Shown here piece after piece: positions 18,756 to 28,010 of a stretch of DNA of 64,000 bases (the stretch's first letter is position 1; every line of letters begins with the position of its first letter). The notes under the pieces are model-generated. The model had not been told where the DNA came from. It did no database searches and saw only the letters and a program-made list of their open reading frames with translations. Source of the DNA: Duganella sp. 1411 (GTDB lineage: Bacteria; Pseudomonadota; Gammaproteobacteria; Burkholderiales; Burkholderiaceae_D). A program made the translations under genes and the position numbers. The stretch is taken from the NCBI RefSeq assembly GCF_017833525.1, contig NZ_JAFICD010000001.1, forward strand, positions 124,001-188,000, written 5' to 3'.

Positions 18756-20021
18756 CTAGCCGGCGGCGATTTGCCGGAGCGCCGCCACCAGATGGTCCAA
18801 CTGCGCCGGCTGCGTGAACAGCGCCGGCGTTACGCGCACGCAGCTGCCGCCCACCGGCCCGTGGCGCGCCACGGTGAAGATGCCGAACTGGTCCATCAGA
18901 CGCCGCGCCAGCGCGACGTTCTGCTCGCGCGTGCCTTGTCCGCGCAGCCGGAACGACGTTACCGTGCCATACATGCCGTCCACGTCCGGCGTGAGGATGT
19001 CGACGTTGCCGAGCGGCCGCACCCGGCCCACCCAGTAGTCGCGTAGATAGCGCAGCCGCGCGCCCTTGGCGGCGGTGCCGATCTCCTCGTGCAGCCGCAG
19101 CGCCGCCGGGATCGTCATGACGGCCGCCGAGTTGAGCGTGCCCGAGTGCACGCGCGAGCGGATGTCGTCGCGCTCGTAGTCGCGGTCGCCCAGGTGGACG
19201 CCGATGTCGGCCAGCCGCTCCTTGCGGATGTGGATGAACCCCAACCCCAGCGGCGCGCCTATCCATTTATGCAGGTTGCCGCCGACGAAATCGGCCTGCA
19301 AGTCCGGCAGGCGGTAGTCCAGCTGTCCCCACGATTGCGCGACATCGACGATGACGTCGACCCCGCGCCGCTTGGCCATGCGGGTGATGTCGGCGACCGG
19401 AAACACCAGGCCGGTGCGGTGGCTGATGTGCGTCAGCAGCAACAGCCGCGCGCGCGGGTTGGCCCGCAGCGTCCGCTCGTAGGCGTCCAGCACGCCCTGG
19501 CGCGTGGCCGGCTCCGGCACCCGGACGATGGCCACGCGCGCGCCGCGCCGCTCGGCCAGGTCGTTCATCGCGTATTGCATGGCGTCGTAATCGAGGTCGC
19601 CGTACACGGCGGTGTCGCCCTTGCGCAGCGGCCGGTAGTTGGAGATCAGGTTTTGCAGCGATTCGGTGGCGCCGCGCGTGAGGGCGATCTCGTCGACCGG
19701 CACGCCCAGGTGCCGCGCCAGTCGCAGGCGGATCGCCTCGGTGCCGTCGCCGTCGAAGCTCTGGCGCAGCAGGCGCGAGTTGTCGCGGTTGAGGGTGTCG
19801 ATGTTGCGCTTGAAGTCGTCCGCGACCGGCCTGCCCATGATGCCGTAGTAGGCGTTCTCCAGGTTGACGAAGTCGGCGCTGACGTCGTAATGCGCGGCCA
19901 CGGCGCGCCAGTGCGATTCATCGTCGGCGGCGGCCGGCTGGGCGTAGAGCTCTTGGGAGGCGGCCAGCGCCGCCACGGCGGTGCCGTGCAGGAAGGCGCG
20001 GCGGGTCAGCGGGTCGGTCAT
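18756..20021 (-). CDS. Tat-exported class V aminotransferase-fold PLP enzyme
   Basis: 421-residue PLP enzyme of the isopenicillin-N epimerase/cysteine-desulfurase-like class V group. The start is set by GGAG six bases before ATG; the product then opens with a Tat-type signal (RRAFLHGTAVAALAAS). The PLP pocket is visible in LTRGATESLQNLI and DVAQSWGQLDYRLPDL, with the Schiff-base Lys in GGNLHKWIGAPLG. A periplasmic PLP enzyme is unusual but this exported subgroup is known from several proteobacteria. The substrate is unknown. It faces the transposase unit at its 3' end and is divergent from the XylR-type regulator. Confidence 0.87.
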   Translation of the reverse strand: MTDPLTRRAFLHGTAVAALAASQELYAQPAAADDESHWRAVAAHYDVSADFVNLENAYYGIMGRPVADDFKRNIDTLNRDNSRLLRQSFDGDGTEAIRLRLARHLGVPVDEIALTRGATESLQNLISNYRPLRKGDTAVYGDLDYDAMQYAMNDLAERRGARVAIVRVPEPATRQGVLDAYERTLRANPRARLLLLTHISHRTGLVFPVADITRMAKRRGVDVIVDVAQSWGQLDYRLPDLQADFVGGNLHKWIGAPLGLGFIHIRKERLADIGVHLGDRDYERDDIRSRVHSGTLNSAAVMTIPAALRLHEEIGTAAKGARLRYLRDYWVGRVRPLGNVDILTPDVDGMYGTVTSFRLRGQGTREQNVALARRLMDQFGIFTVARHGPVGGSCVRVTPALFTQPAQLDHLVAALRQIAAG

Positions 20022-20245
20022 GGGGATCTCCGTCGGTGGTGGCGTCACGTCATTGTACCGCCGCGGCGCCTTCCGTCTGGCTGGCGCCCACGACCGTTCT
20101 GTAGCGCCTTGATCCGGACTGTCACAAACCCATTGCGCAGGTCACTTGCGATTGGGCATCCTGCCGGCATCGACCGCTCCGGCCCCCTCGACGGCGCCAC
20201 CGAGCCGATGTCGAATAAATAAAATAATAGTGGGGAGACAATCTG

Positions 20246-21451
20246 ATGACGGCCAAGAAGGCACACCGGATCGCGTTGCTGTTCAACGCCAACAAGACCT
20301 TCGACCGCGAGGTCATGTCCGGCATCGCCGGCTATCTGGGCGGCACCCGCGCGCCCTGGGATCTGTTCCTGGAGGAGGACTTCCGCCTGCGCCTGTCCGG
20401 CATCGAGCAGTGGCGCGGCGACGGCGTCATCGCCGACTTCGACGACCCGACGGTGGCGGCGGCGCTGTCGCGATGCCGGGTTCCCGTGGTGGGCGTGGGC
20501 AGCTCGTACGCCGGCGACGCCGACTATCCGCACGGCGTGCCGTACGTGGCGACCGACAATTTCAAGCTGATCAAGCTGGCGCACGGCCACCTGATCGATA
20601 GCGGGCTGCGCCGCTTCGCCATGTTCAGCCTGCCCGAGGCGGTGGAGAACCGCTGGGCGCAGGAGCGCGAGCGGGCCTTCCGCGCCTTGATGCTGCGGGA
20701 CGGCTTGGAGGTCGAGATCTTCCGTGGCTGCGGCACCAGCGCGCCATCGTGGGACGAGGCGCTGCAACGCCAGGCCGCCTGGCTGCGCGGCCTGCCCAAG
20801 CCGGTCGGCATCATCGCCGTCACCGACGCGCGGGCGCGCCAGTTGCTGCAAGCCTGCCTGAGCGCCGGCATCAAGGTGCCCGAAGAGGTGGCGCTGATCG
20901 GCATCGACAACGATCCGCTGGTGCGCATGCTCACCAGGATACCACTCAGCTCGGTGATCCAGGGGGCGCCGGAGATGGGGCGCCGCGCGGCCCAGCTGCT
21001 CGAGCGCATGCTGCACGGCGACCGCGTCGGCGAGGCCCGCATCCTGGTGCCGCCGGCCGGCATCAACGTGCTGGCGTCGAGCCAGCACCAGCCGGCCATG
21101 CATCCCTACGTCATGCGCGCGCGCTATTTCATCGCCCGCTACGCCTGTCAGGGCATCAGGACCACCGACGTCGCCGACTACGTGGGCGTGTCGCGCTCCT
21201 CGCTCGAAGCCCATTTTCGCCAGGCGCTCGGATGCAGCGTGCACGACGAGGTGTTGCGGCTCAAGCTCGACACCGCCAAGAGCGGCCTGGCCAGCGGCGC
21301 GCGCAGCATCGCCGACGTCGCCCTGGCGTGCGGTTTCGGCTCGACCCAGTATATGCACCTGGTGTTCAAGCGCGAACTGGGCTGCACGCCGTGCGCCTAC
21401 CGCGATTGGGCGCTGGGCGAAAGATTCACCACAACGAAGAGACAAGCATGA
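20246..21451 (+). CDS. XylR-type regulator (LacI-like sensor plus AraC DNA-binding domain)
   Basis: 401-residue transcriptional regulator. The N-terminal part is a periplasmic-binding-protein-like sugar sensor (RIALLFNANKTFDREVMSGI, then ALIGIDNDPLV near residue 215), and the last 100 residues form a two-HTH AraC domain (TTDVADYVGVSRSSLEAHFR and IADVALACGFGSTQYMHLVF). This order matches E. coli XylR, which senses xylose. Its TGA overlaps the GH51 start codon in an ATGA arrangement, so regulator and enzyme are translationally coupled. It is the probable pentose-responsive controller of the glycosidase locus; the exact inducer is inferred. Confidence 0.9.
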   Translation: MTAKKAHRIALLFNANKTFDREVMSGIAGYLGGTRAPWDLFLEEDFRLRLSGIEQWRGDGVIADFDDPTVAAALSRCRVPVVGVGSSYAGDADYPHGVPYVATDNFKLIKLAHGHLIDSGLRRFAMFSLPEAVENRWAQERERAFRALMLRDGLEVEIFRGCGTSAPSWDEALQRQAAWLRGLPKPVGIIAVTDARARQLLQACLSAGIKVPEEVALIGIDNDPLVRMLTRIPLSSVIQGAPEMGRRAAQLLERMLHGDRVGEARILVPPAGINVLASSQHQPAMHPYVMRARYFIARYACQGIRTTDVADYVGVSRSSLEAHFRQALGCSVHDEVLRLKLDTAKSGLASGARSIADVALACGFGSTQYMHLVFKRELGCTPCAYRDWALGERFTTTKRQA

Positions 21452-22998
21452 AGTTCATCAGATTTTCCGTGTTGGCCGCCGGCGTGATGGCGGCGCTGGC
21501 GAGCGCGTCGGCGGCCGAGATCGGCCTGACGATCGAAGCCGCCACGCCGGGGCCGGTCATCAGCAAGTACGTCTACGGGCAGTTCGCCGAGCATCTGGGC
21601 ACCGGCATCTACGGCGGCCTGTGGGTGGGGCCGGAGTCCCGCATTCCCAACACCCGGGGCTGGCGCAACGACGTCGTCGGCGCGCTCAAGGCCCTGCGGG
21701 TGCCGCTGGTGCGCTGGCCGGGCGGCTGCTTCGCCGACCAGTATCATTGGCGCGACGGCATCGGTCCGCGCGCCGCGCGGCCGGTGCGCGTCAACACCAA
21801 CTGGGGCGGGGTGGAGGAATACAACAGCGTCGGCACCCACGAATTTTTCGAGCTGGTCGAGCAGCTCGGCGCCGACGCCTATGTCAACGGCAACGTCGGC
21901 ACCGGCTCCCCGCAAGAGATGGCCGAGTGGGTCGAGTACATGACGGCGGACGGCAAGTCGAGCCTGGCCACGCTGCGCGCTGCCAACGGCCATCCGGCGC
22001 CGTTCAAGCTGGCCTTCTTCGGCATCGGCAATGAAGCCTGGGGCTGCGGCGGCAACATGAGCGTCGGGCATTACGCCGACGAGTACAGCCGCTACGCCAC
22101 CTTCCTGCATCCCGGCGGCGGCAACAAGACGCAATTCATCGCCGCCGGCGGCCATGACGACGACACCAGCTGGAGCGAGCATCTGAGCGCGCGCCTACGC
22201 ACGGGCCGTTTCGACGGCGTCTCCTTCCACTATTACACCTCGCCGGGCCCGGATGCCGACGGCAAGTACGGCGCGACCGGCTTCGGCGAGGCCCAGTGGA
22301 TCAGCACGCTGAGCAACACGCGCCGCATGGACGATTTCATCACCAACAACGCCGCCAAAATGGACCTGCACGACCAGCACAAGCGGCTGTCCTTCGCGGT
22401 CGACGAGTGGGGCACGTGGTACGACGCCGAGGCCGGCAGCAGGTCGGGCTTCCTGGTCCAGCAGAACTCGCTGCGCGACGCCATGGTGGCCGCGCTCAAC
22501 TTCAACATCTTCCACGCCCATGCCGACCGCGTGCGCATGACCAGCATCGCGCAGATGGTCAATGTGCTGCAGGCCATGATACGCACCGACGGCGACAAGA
22601 TGGTGCTCACGCCGACCTACCACGCGTTCCGCATGTACGTGCCGTTCCAGGACGCGACCTCGGTGCCGGTCAAGCTTGAGCATAATCCACAGTACGCGTT
22701 CGGCGGCCTGGCCATTCCCGCCGTCAGCGCCTCCGCCGCGCGCGGCAAGGACGGCCAGTTGTATCTGGCGCTGGTCAACACCAATCCGGGGGAGCGGGCC
22801 GACGTCGCCGTCGACGTCGCCGGCGGCCGGGCCGGCTCGGCGTCCGGCACGGTGCTGACGGCCGCCGCGATGGACGCCCACAACACCTACGCGGCGCCCG
22901 CGGCGGTCAAGCCGGCGCCGTACGAGGCCAGGGCCGAAGGCGGCAAGCTGTTGCTGAAGCTGCCGCCCAAATCGATCGTGGTCGTCGCCGTGCGGTAG
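21448..22998 (+). CDS. Alpha-L-arabinofuranosidase, GH51
   Basis: 516-residue secreted glycosidase that removes arabinofuranosyl side chains from arabinoxylan, arabinan or arabinogalactan. A signal peptide ends ASASAAE. Family blocks are YGQFAEHLGTGIYGGLWVG and LRVPLVRWPGGCFADQYHWRDG. The acid/base Glu is in GIGNEAWGCGG near residue 195 and the nucleophile Glu in FAVDEWGTWYD near 321. The start overlaps the XylR-type gene's stop by four bases. The C-terminal beta domain is complete, ending LPPKSIVVVAVR. It converges on the GH3 gene with a 21-base gap. Confidence 0.95.
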   Translation: MKFIRFSVLAAGVMAALASASAAEIGLTIEAATPGPVISKYVYGQFAEHLGTGIYGGLWVGPESRIPNTRGWRNDVVGALKALRVPLVRWPGGCFADQYHWRDGIGPRAARPVRVNTNWGGVEEYNSVGTHEFFELVEQLGADAYVNGNVGTGSPQEMAEWVEYMTADGKSSLATLRAANGHPAPFKLAFFGIGNEAWGCGGNMSVGHYADEYSRYATFLHPGGGNKTQFIAAGGHDDDTSWSEHLSARLRTGRFDGVSFHYYTSPGPDADGKYGATGFGEAQWISTLSNTRRMDDFITNNAAKMDLHDQHKRLSFAVDEWGTWYDAEAGSRSGFLVQQNSLRDAMVAALNFNIFHAHADRVRMTSIAQMVNVLQAMIRTDGDKMVLTPTYHAFRMYVPFQDATSVPVKLEHNPQYAFGGLAIPAVSASAARGKDGQLYLALVNTNPGERADVAVDVAGGRAGSASGTVLTAAAMDAHNTYAAPAAVKPAPYEARAEGGKLLLKLPPKSIVVVAVR

Positions 22999-23019
22999 CC
23001 GCGGCGCGGCCGGTGCCGA

Positions 23020-25650
23020 TCAGAACGCCGGCAGGTCGACGCGTCCCTCGACCATCAGTTTCAACGCCACGCCGGACGAGGGACGCGCCGGCGTCGCCGG
23101 CGCCGGCTGGCCGCCGCCTATCCACAGGTAGGCGGCGCCCGCTTCAACGCCACGGTTGCCCGCCGCGTCGACGGTGCTCAGCGCCTTGGCGTCGAGCGGG
23201 AACGTCACGGTGCGCTTTTCGCCCGGTTTGAGCGTGACGCGGGTGAAGCCGGCCAGCGTGCGGATCGGCGCCGCCGCGCCCGGCCGGGTGACATACAGCT
23301 GCACCACCTCGTCGCCGGCGCGCCGGCCGTCGTTGCGCACGTCGACGGCGACCGTGGCCGCCTCGCCGGCGCGCACCACCTTGGGCAGGCCCGCCTTGGC
23401 CGCATAGGTGAAGCGCGTGTAGCTCAGCCCGTAGCCGAACGGGTACAGCGCCTGCCCCTTGAAATATTTATAGGTGCGCCCCCGCATGCCGTAGTCCTTG
23501 AACGGCGGCAGGTCGGCGGCCGATTTGTAGAACGTCACGGGCAGGCGGCCGGCGGGGCTGAAGTCGCCGGCGATGAGCTCGGCCACGGCGCGGCCGCCTT
23601 CGCCGCCCGGATACCAGGCCTGGATGATGGCCGGCGCCTGCTTGTCGGCCAGGTTCAGCGCCATGGCGCTGCCGCTCAGGTTGACCACCACCAGCGGCTT
23701 GCCGACGGCGGCCAGCCGTTGCAGCAGCGCCTCCTGCGGAGCCGGCAGGTCGATGCTGGTGCGGTCGCCGCCGGCGAAGCCGGGCGCGTGCACCGTCATT
23801 TCCTCGCCTTCCAGTTGCCAGTTCAGGCCGCTGACGAAGACCACCAGGTCGGCCTCGCGCGCCGCGTCCAGCGCCGCCGTGTCGTCGAAGCTGGGTTTGG
23901 TCCATTGCAGCCGCTGCTCGCCGTCCCAGCCGCTCTGCCGCGCCTCGACCTCGATCCGGTAGACCTGGCCGGCCACCAGGTCGATCGAGGTTTTGGAGGT
24001 CGGCCAGGCGATGTCCCACATGTCGGCCACCATGCGGCCGTCGACGCGGATGCGGTAGCCCTGGTTGCTCTTCATGCGGAAATGGTGGGCGCCGTTCTCG
24101 CCGGCGCGCAGGTAGCCGCGCCAGCGCGTGGAGGTCTTGCGGTCGCGGTTGTCGGGCCAGCCCCATTTGAGGTCGGCGCCGGCGCTGTCCTCGACGGCGA
24201 CCGGCGCGCCCTCCAGGTCCAGGTTGTCGAAGCGTTCGAGCTGGAGGCCGGGCAGGGCGCAGGACTGGTCGCGGCACAGCGCCGACGGCGGCACGTCCTG
24301 CAGCGGCGGCGCCACCCAGCCGGTGCCCTCGACGTGGGTCACCCGCGCCGCCGGGAACCTGGCGCGCAGGCCGGCCAGCACCGTGACCGGGCGCGACGGC
24401 GTGCCGCTGTAGTTGCCGACCAGCGCGTCGACGCTGTCGGCGTTCGGGCCGATCACGGCGATGCGGCGCGGCGCGCGCTTTAGCGGCAGCACGCCGTCGT
24501 TTTTCAGCAGCACCAGCGACTGGCGAGCCGTCTCCAGGTTCAGCGCCCGGTGGGCCGGCGTGTCGTAGTCCTTGGGGCCGATCTGCTTGAACGGCCGTTG
24601 CGCGGCCGGCTCGAGCAGGCCGAGGCGGATGCGCGCCTCGAGCAGGCGCAGCACGGCGCGGTCGACGTCGGCCTCGGCCAGCAGGCCTTGCCGCACCGCG
24701 CGCACCGTGGTGGCCGGGTTGGCCGTCGGGCTGCCGCCGAACTCGCACATCACGTCGGTGCCGGCCTGGATCGCCAGCGCGACCGCGCGCTCCGGCGTCG
24801 TGGTGTAGCGGTGCGCGCCGTCCGAGTGGATGTCGGCCACCGCGCCGCAGTCGGAGACGACGTGGCCCTGGAACTTCCACGCGCCGCGCAGGTAGTCGTT
24901 GAGCAGCGACGTGTTGGCGCAGGCCGGCACGCCGTCGACGGCGTTGTAGGCGCACATCACCGACAGCACGTGGCCCTCGGTCACGGCGGCGTGGAAGGCT
25001 GGCAGATAGGTCTCGACCAGGTCGTGGCGCGACGGATGGATGTCGTCGCGGTGGCGGTCCGCCTCCGGGCCGCTGTGCACGGCGAGGTGCTTGACGGTGG
25101 CCGAGACCTTGGGCGCGCCGGCGTCGGCGCCCTGCAGGCCGTGGATGTAGGCCACGCCCATGCGCGCGCTCAGGTAGGGGTCTTCGCCGTAGGTCTCTTG
25201 TCCCCGGCCCCAGCGCGGATCGCGGAAGATGTTGACGTTCGGCGACCACACCGTCAGGCCGCGGTAGATGCCGGTGCCGCCGTCGGCACCGACGGTTTCC
25301 AGGTACTTGGCGCGGAACTCGGTGCCGACCGTGTCGGCGACCCGCGCCACGAGGTCGTTGTTCCATGTCGCCGCCAGGCCGATGGCCTGCGGGAAGACGG
25401 TGGCGTTGCCGGCGCGGGCCACGCCGTGCAGGCCCTCGTTCCACCAGTTGTAGCCGGGGATGCCCAGGCGGGCGATGGCGGGCGCATCGTGTTGCAGCTG
25501 GGCGGCTTTTTCTTCCAGCGTCATGCGCGCGAGCAGGTCCCGGGCGCGCCGCGCGGGATCGGCCGGCGTTTGCGGGGTCGCCTGGTGGGCGAGCAGGGCC
25601 AATGCCAGGGCCGTGGCGGCCGCCAGGGCGGATTTGTGGTGACGTTTCAT
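23020..25650 (-). CDS. GH3 beta-glucosidase/beta-xylosidase with inserted PA14 domain
   Basis: 876-residue secreted exo-glycosidase. Signal peptide residues 1 to about 26. The GH3 N-terminal barrel begins ARMTLEEKAAQLQHDAPA and has KHLAVHSGPEADRH and the nucleophile Asp in HVVSDCGAV near residue 265. A PA14 carbohydrate-binding-like domain (about 470-580) is inserted in the GH3 C-terminal sandwich, and a fibronectin-III-like domain closes the protein (about 755-870). GYNWWNEGLHGVARAG is typical of the GH3 beta-xylosidase branch, which suits the XylR/GH51 neighbourhood, but beta-glucosidase activity is equally possible. It is divergent from the first GH42 gene across a 254-bp control region. 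Confidence 0.93.
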   Translation of the reverse strand: MKRHHKSALAAATALALALLAHQATPQTPADPARRARDLLARMTLEEKAAQLQHDAPAIARLGIPGYNWWNEGLHGVARAGNATVFPQAIGLAATWNNDLVARVADTVGTEFRAKYLETVGADGGTGIYRGLTVWSPNVNIFRDPRWGRGQETYGEDPYLSARMGVAYIHGLQGADAGAPKVSATVKHLAVHSGPEADRHRDDIHPSRHDLVETYLPAFHAAVTEGHVLSVMCAYNAVDGVPACANTSLLNDYLRGAWKFQGHVVSDCGAVADIHSDGAHRYTTTPERAVALAIQAGTDVMCEFGGSPTANPATTVRAVRQGLLAEADVDRAVLRLLEARIRLGLLEPAAQRPFKQIGPKDYDTPAHRALNLETARQSLVLLKNDGVLPLKRAPRRIAVIGPNADSVDALVGNYSGTPSRPVTVLAGLRARFPAARVTHVEGTGWVAPPLQDVPPSALCRDQSCALPGLQLERFDNLDLEGAPVAVEDSAGADLKWGWPDNRDRKTSTRWRGYLRAGENGAHHFRMKSNQGYRIRVDGRMVADMWDIAWPTSKTSIDLVAGQVYRIEVEARQSGWDGEQRLQWTKPSFDDTAALDAAREADLVVFVSGLNWQLEGEEMTVHAPGFAGGDRTSIDLPAPQEALLQRLAAVGKPLVVVNLSGSAMALNLADKQAPAIIQAWYPGGEGGRAVAELIAGDFSPAGRLPVTFYKSAADLPPFKDYGMRGRTYKYFKGQALYPFGYGLSYTRFTYAAKAGLPKVVRAGEAATVAVDVRNDGRRAGDEVVQLYVTRPGAAAPIRTLAGFTRVTLKPGEKRTVTFPLDAKALSTVDAAGNRGVEAGAAYLWIGGGQPAPATPARPSSGVALKLMVEGRVDLPAF

Positions 25651-25904
25651 TGATTTTCTTGACCGGCTGGTTGATGTCGGCGCGATGTTAGCACCGTCGA
25701 TTCAGGCCAGCGGCCGCGTCGATTCTCGTTGCGATAAATTGTTGGCGGAATTGATAATTTTTGTAACGCGGCGTCATATAAATCACCAGACGGTCGAACA
25801 ATATTTTGCAACCGACTTTGGCGCCGTGCCGGCGGCATGGGGGAGGTGCTAGCATCGCAGCGCTAAGCGATGCCACTAAAAGTAATAATATGGAGACCAG
25901 AACG

Positions 25905-28007
25905 ATGCGGTATTTTGTAACGAACGAGCCGGGCAAACCGGTTGCCGTCCAACTCGGAAAACTCGCCGCCGCCTGCGCGCTGGCGCTCGCCGCGCTGGGC
26001 GGCGTGCACGCGCCGGCGCACGGCGCCGACGCCCATCCCGGCTGGCCCGGCGCCGGCCAGCTGTTCGTCGGCACCTGCTACCAGCCAGTCGACCGCAGCC
26101 GCGAACAGATCGGGCGCGACATCGACCTGATGAAGCAATCGGGCTTCAAGGTGGTGCGCATGGGCGACCTGTCGTGGGACTATTTCGAGCCGTCCGAGGG
26201 CAAGTTCGAATTCGCCGAGTTCGACTGGATCATGGACCGCATGCACGCCGCCGGCATCCAGGTCATCCTCGACATCCCCGGCCAGCCGGCGCCGCTGTGG
26301 CTGCACCACCGCTATCCCGGCGTCGACCTGGTCAGCCAGCAGGGCACGCGCCTCGACCCGGCCGAGCGCTACATGGACAATAACAGCGATCCCGACTACC
26401 AGCGCCTGCTGACCCGCCTGGCCGACACGCTGACCAAGCGCTACGCCCACCATCCGGCGCTCAAGATGATCGGCTACAACAACGAGATCGGCAACGGCTA
26501 CCTTTCGTACTCGGAGGCGGACCGCAAGCGTTTCATCGTCTGGCTGCAAAAGAAATACGGCACCATCGCCGCGCTCAACAAGGCCTGGGCCACGCAGCGC
26601 TGGTCGCGCAAGATCAACGTCTGGGACGAGGTGCGCCTGCCGTACGCCGACGGCCCCGGCCCGTTCGAGCGCCAGCTGGACCTGCGCCGCTATTGGTCCG
26701 AGGTCAACATCGGCGTGCTCAAGGGGCTCGACGCGGTGCGCCGCAAGAACACGCCGGACAAGCCGGCCATGTCCAACCTGTGGGACAGCGCCGGGCGCAA
26801 GGGCTTCGACTACCTGTCCACCTACCGCGGGTACGCCAACTACGGCGCGATGGGCTTCTATCCGGGCGAGCCGGTCGGCGCCGGTTTCGAGGCGCTGATG
26901 ATGAAGGCCGGCATGTCGACGCCGATCTGGTTCAACGAATTCACCGCCGGCGGCCCCGGCTACTACGGCACCAAGGGGCGCTCGCGCATGTGGGCCCACT
27001 TCGGCCTGTTGCTGGGGTCGCAGGCGGCGATGGCGTGGACCTACAACAGCCACCTGGGCGGCGAGGAGCAAGCGCTGTTCGGCCTGCTCGACCATGACGA
27101 CCGGCCGTCGTGGAAGCTGGCCGAGTTCGCCACCATCGCGGCCGACTTCGCCAAGCTGGAAAAGCTCGGCTTCCCGCGCATGACCGCGCCGAAGGTGGCG
27201 TTCGCCTACTCATTCGACAATATGCAGGCGACCAACCCGGCCGGGCCGCAGGCGACCAACTCGGTGCGCCAGTATCTGACCACGCCTTACATGACGCAGG
27301 CGCACAACGCCTTCGCGCCGCTGTTGAAGGACAACATCGACGCGGCCGTCATCAACATCGCGCACGAGGACCTGGGCCGCTACAAGCTGCTGGTGGTGCC
27401 GGGCATGTACCTGCTCGACCGCGCCGCCACGGAGGCGATCCGCAAGTTCGTCGGCGATGGCGGCACCGTCATCATGACCGCCGTCTCGGCCAAGGTCGAC
27501 GGCAACAACCAATGGCACGCCACGCCGTTGCCGGGCGGCCTGACCGACGTCTTCGGCCTGCGCACAAACGAGTTCTACAACGGAGGCACCCTGGTCACCC
27601 GGATCGGCGACGAGGAGGTCAAGGGCTCGAACGGCCACTACGAGGTGCTGGAGCCGTCGACCGCCGAGACGCTGGCGCGCTTTTCCAACGTCGACGGCAC
27701 GCCGCCGTCGATCACCGTCAACCGCTACGGCAAGGGACGGGCGATCTATGTCGCCACGCCGGCCCAGCGCGAGATCATGGGGCCGCTGTACCGCCAGCTG
27801 TACGCCAGCCTGGGCATCGTGCCCGGACCGAAGACGCCCGACGGCGTCTACGCGCGCGCCGTCGACGGCCGCGTGCTGTATGTCAACACCACCGCCGAGG
27901 CGAAGGACGTGGCGATCGATGGCGCCATGACGGGCGTGCTCTCGGGCAAGCAGTTTTCCGGCACGCTGCGGCTCGAGCCGCTGGGCGTCGACTTATTGGG
28001 GAAATAA
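25905..28007 (+). CDS. Beta-galactosidase, GH42 (first copy)
   Basis: 700-residue exported beta-galactosidase. The start is taken at the ATG with GGAG nine bases upstream rather than at 25890. The N-terminus has a long n-region then a hydrophobic core (LAAACALALAALGG) and a likely cleavage after HGA. The barrel begins GTCYQPVDRSREQIGRDIDL. The acid/base Glu is in GYNNEIGNGY near residue 192 and the nucleophile Glu in IWFNEFTAGGP near 344. A GH42 trimerisation domain follows. Three bases separate it from the GH29 gene, so the two are co-transcribed, consistent with removing galactose and fucose from the same side chains. Confidence 0.92.
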   Translation: MRYFVTNEPGKPVAVQLGKLAAACALALAALGGVHAPAHGADAHPGWPGAGQLFVGTCYQPVDRSREQIGRDIDLMKQSGFKVVRMGDLSWDYFEPSEGKFEFAEFDWIMDRMHAAGIQVILDIPGQPAPLWLHHRYPGVDLVSQQGTRLDPAERYMDNNSDPDYQRLLTRLADTLTKRYAHHPALKMIGYNNEIGNGYLSYSEADRKRFIVWLQKKYGTIAALNKAWATQRWSRKINVWDEVRLPYADGPGPFERQLDLRRYWSEVNIGVLKGLDAVRRKNTPDKPAMSNLWDSAGRKGFDYLSTYRGYANYGAMGFYPGEPVGAGFEALMMKAGMSTPIWFNEFTAGGPGYYGTKGRSRMWAHFGLLLGSQAAMAWTYNSHLGGEEQALFGLLDHDDRPSWKLAEFATIAADFAKLEKLGFPRMTAPKVAFAYSFDNMQATNPAGPQATNSVRQYLTTPYMTQAHNAFAPLLKDNIDAAVINIAHEDLGRYKLLVVPGMYLLDRAATEAIRKFVGDGGTVIMTAVSAKVDGNNQWHATPLPGGLTDVFGLRTNEFYNGGTLVTRIGDEEVKGSNGHYEVLEPSTAETLARFSNVDGTPPSITVNRYGKGRAIYVATPAQREIMGPLYRQLYASLGIVPGPKTPDGVYARAVDGRVLYVNTTAEAKDVAIDGAMTGVLSGKQFSGTLRLEPLGVDLLGK

Positions 28008-28010
28008 TCC

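Noticed and set aside
25651-25904. XylR-type operators in the GH3/GH42 divergent region
   Set aside because: The region is AT-rich and a good candidate for control, but no repeated motif shared with the XylR-type or other glycosidase promoters could be established by eye.
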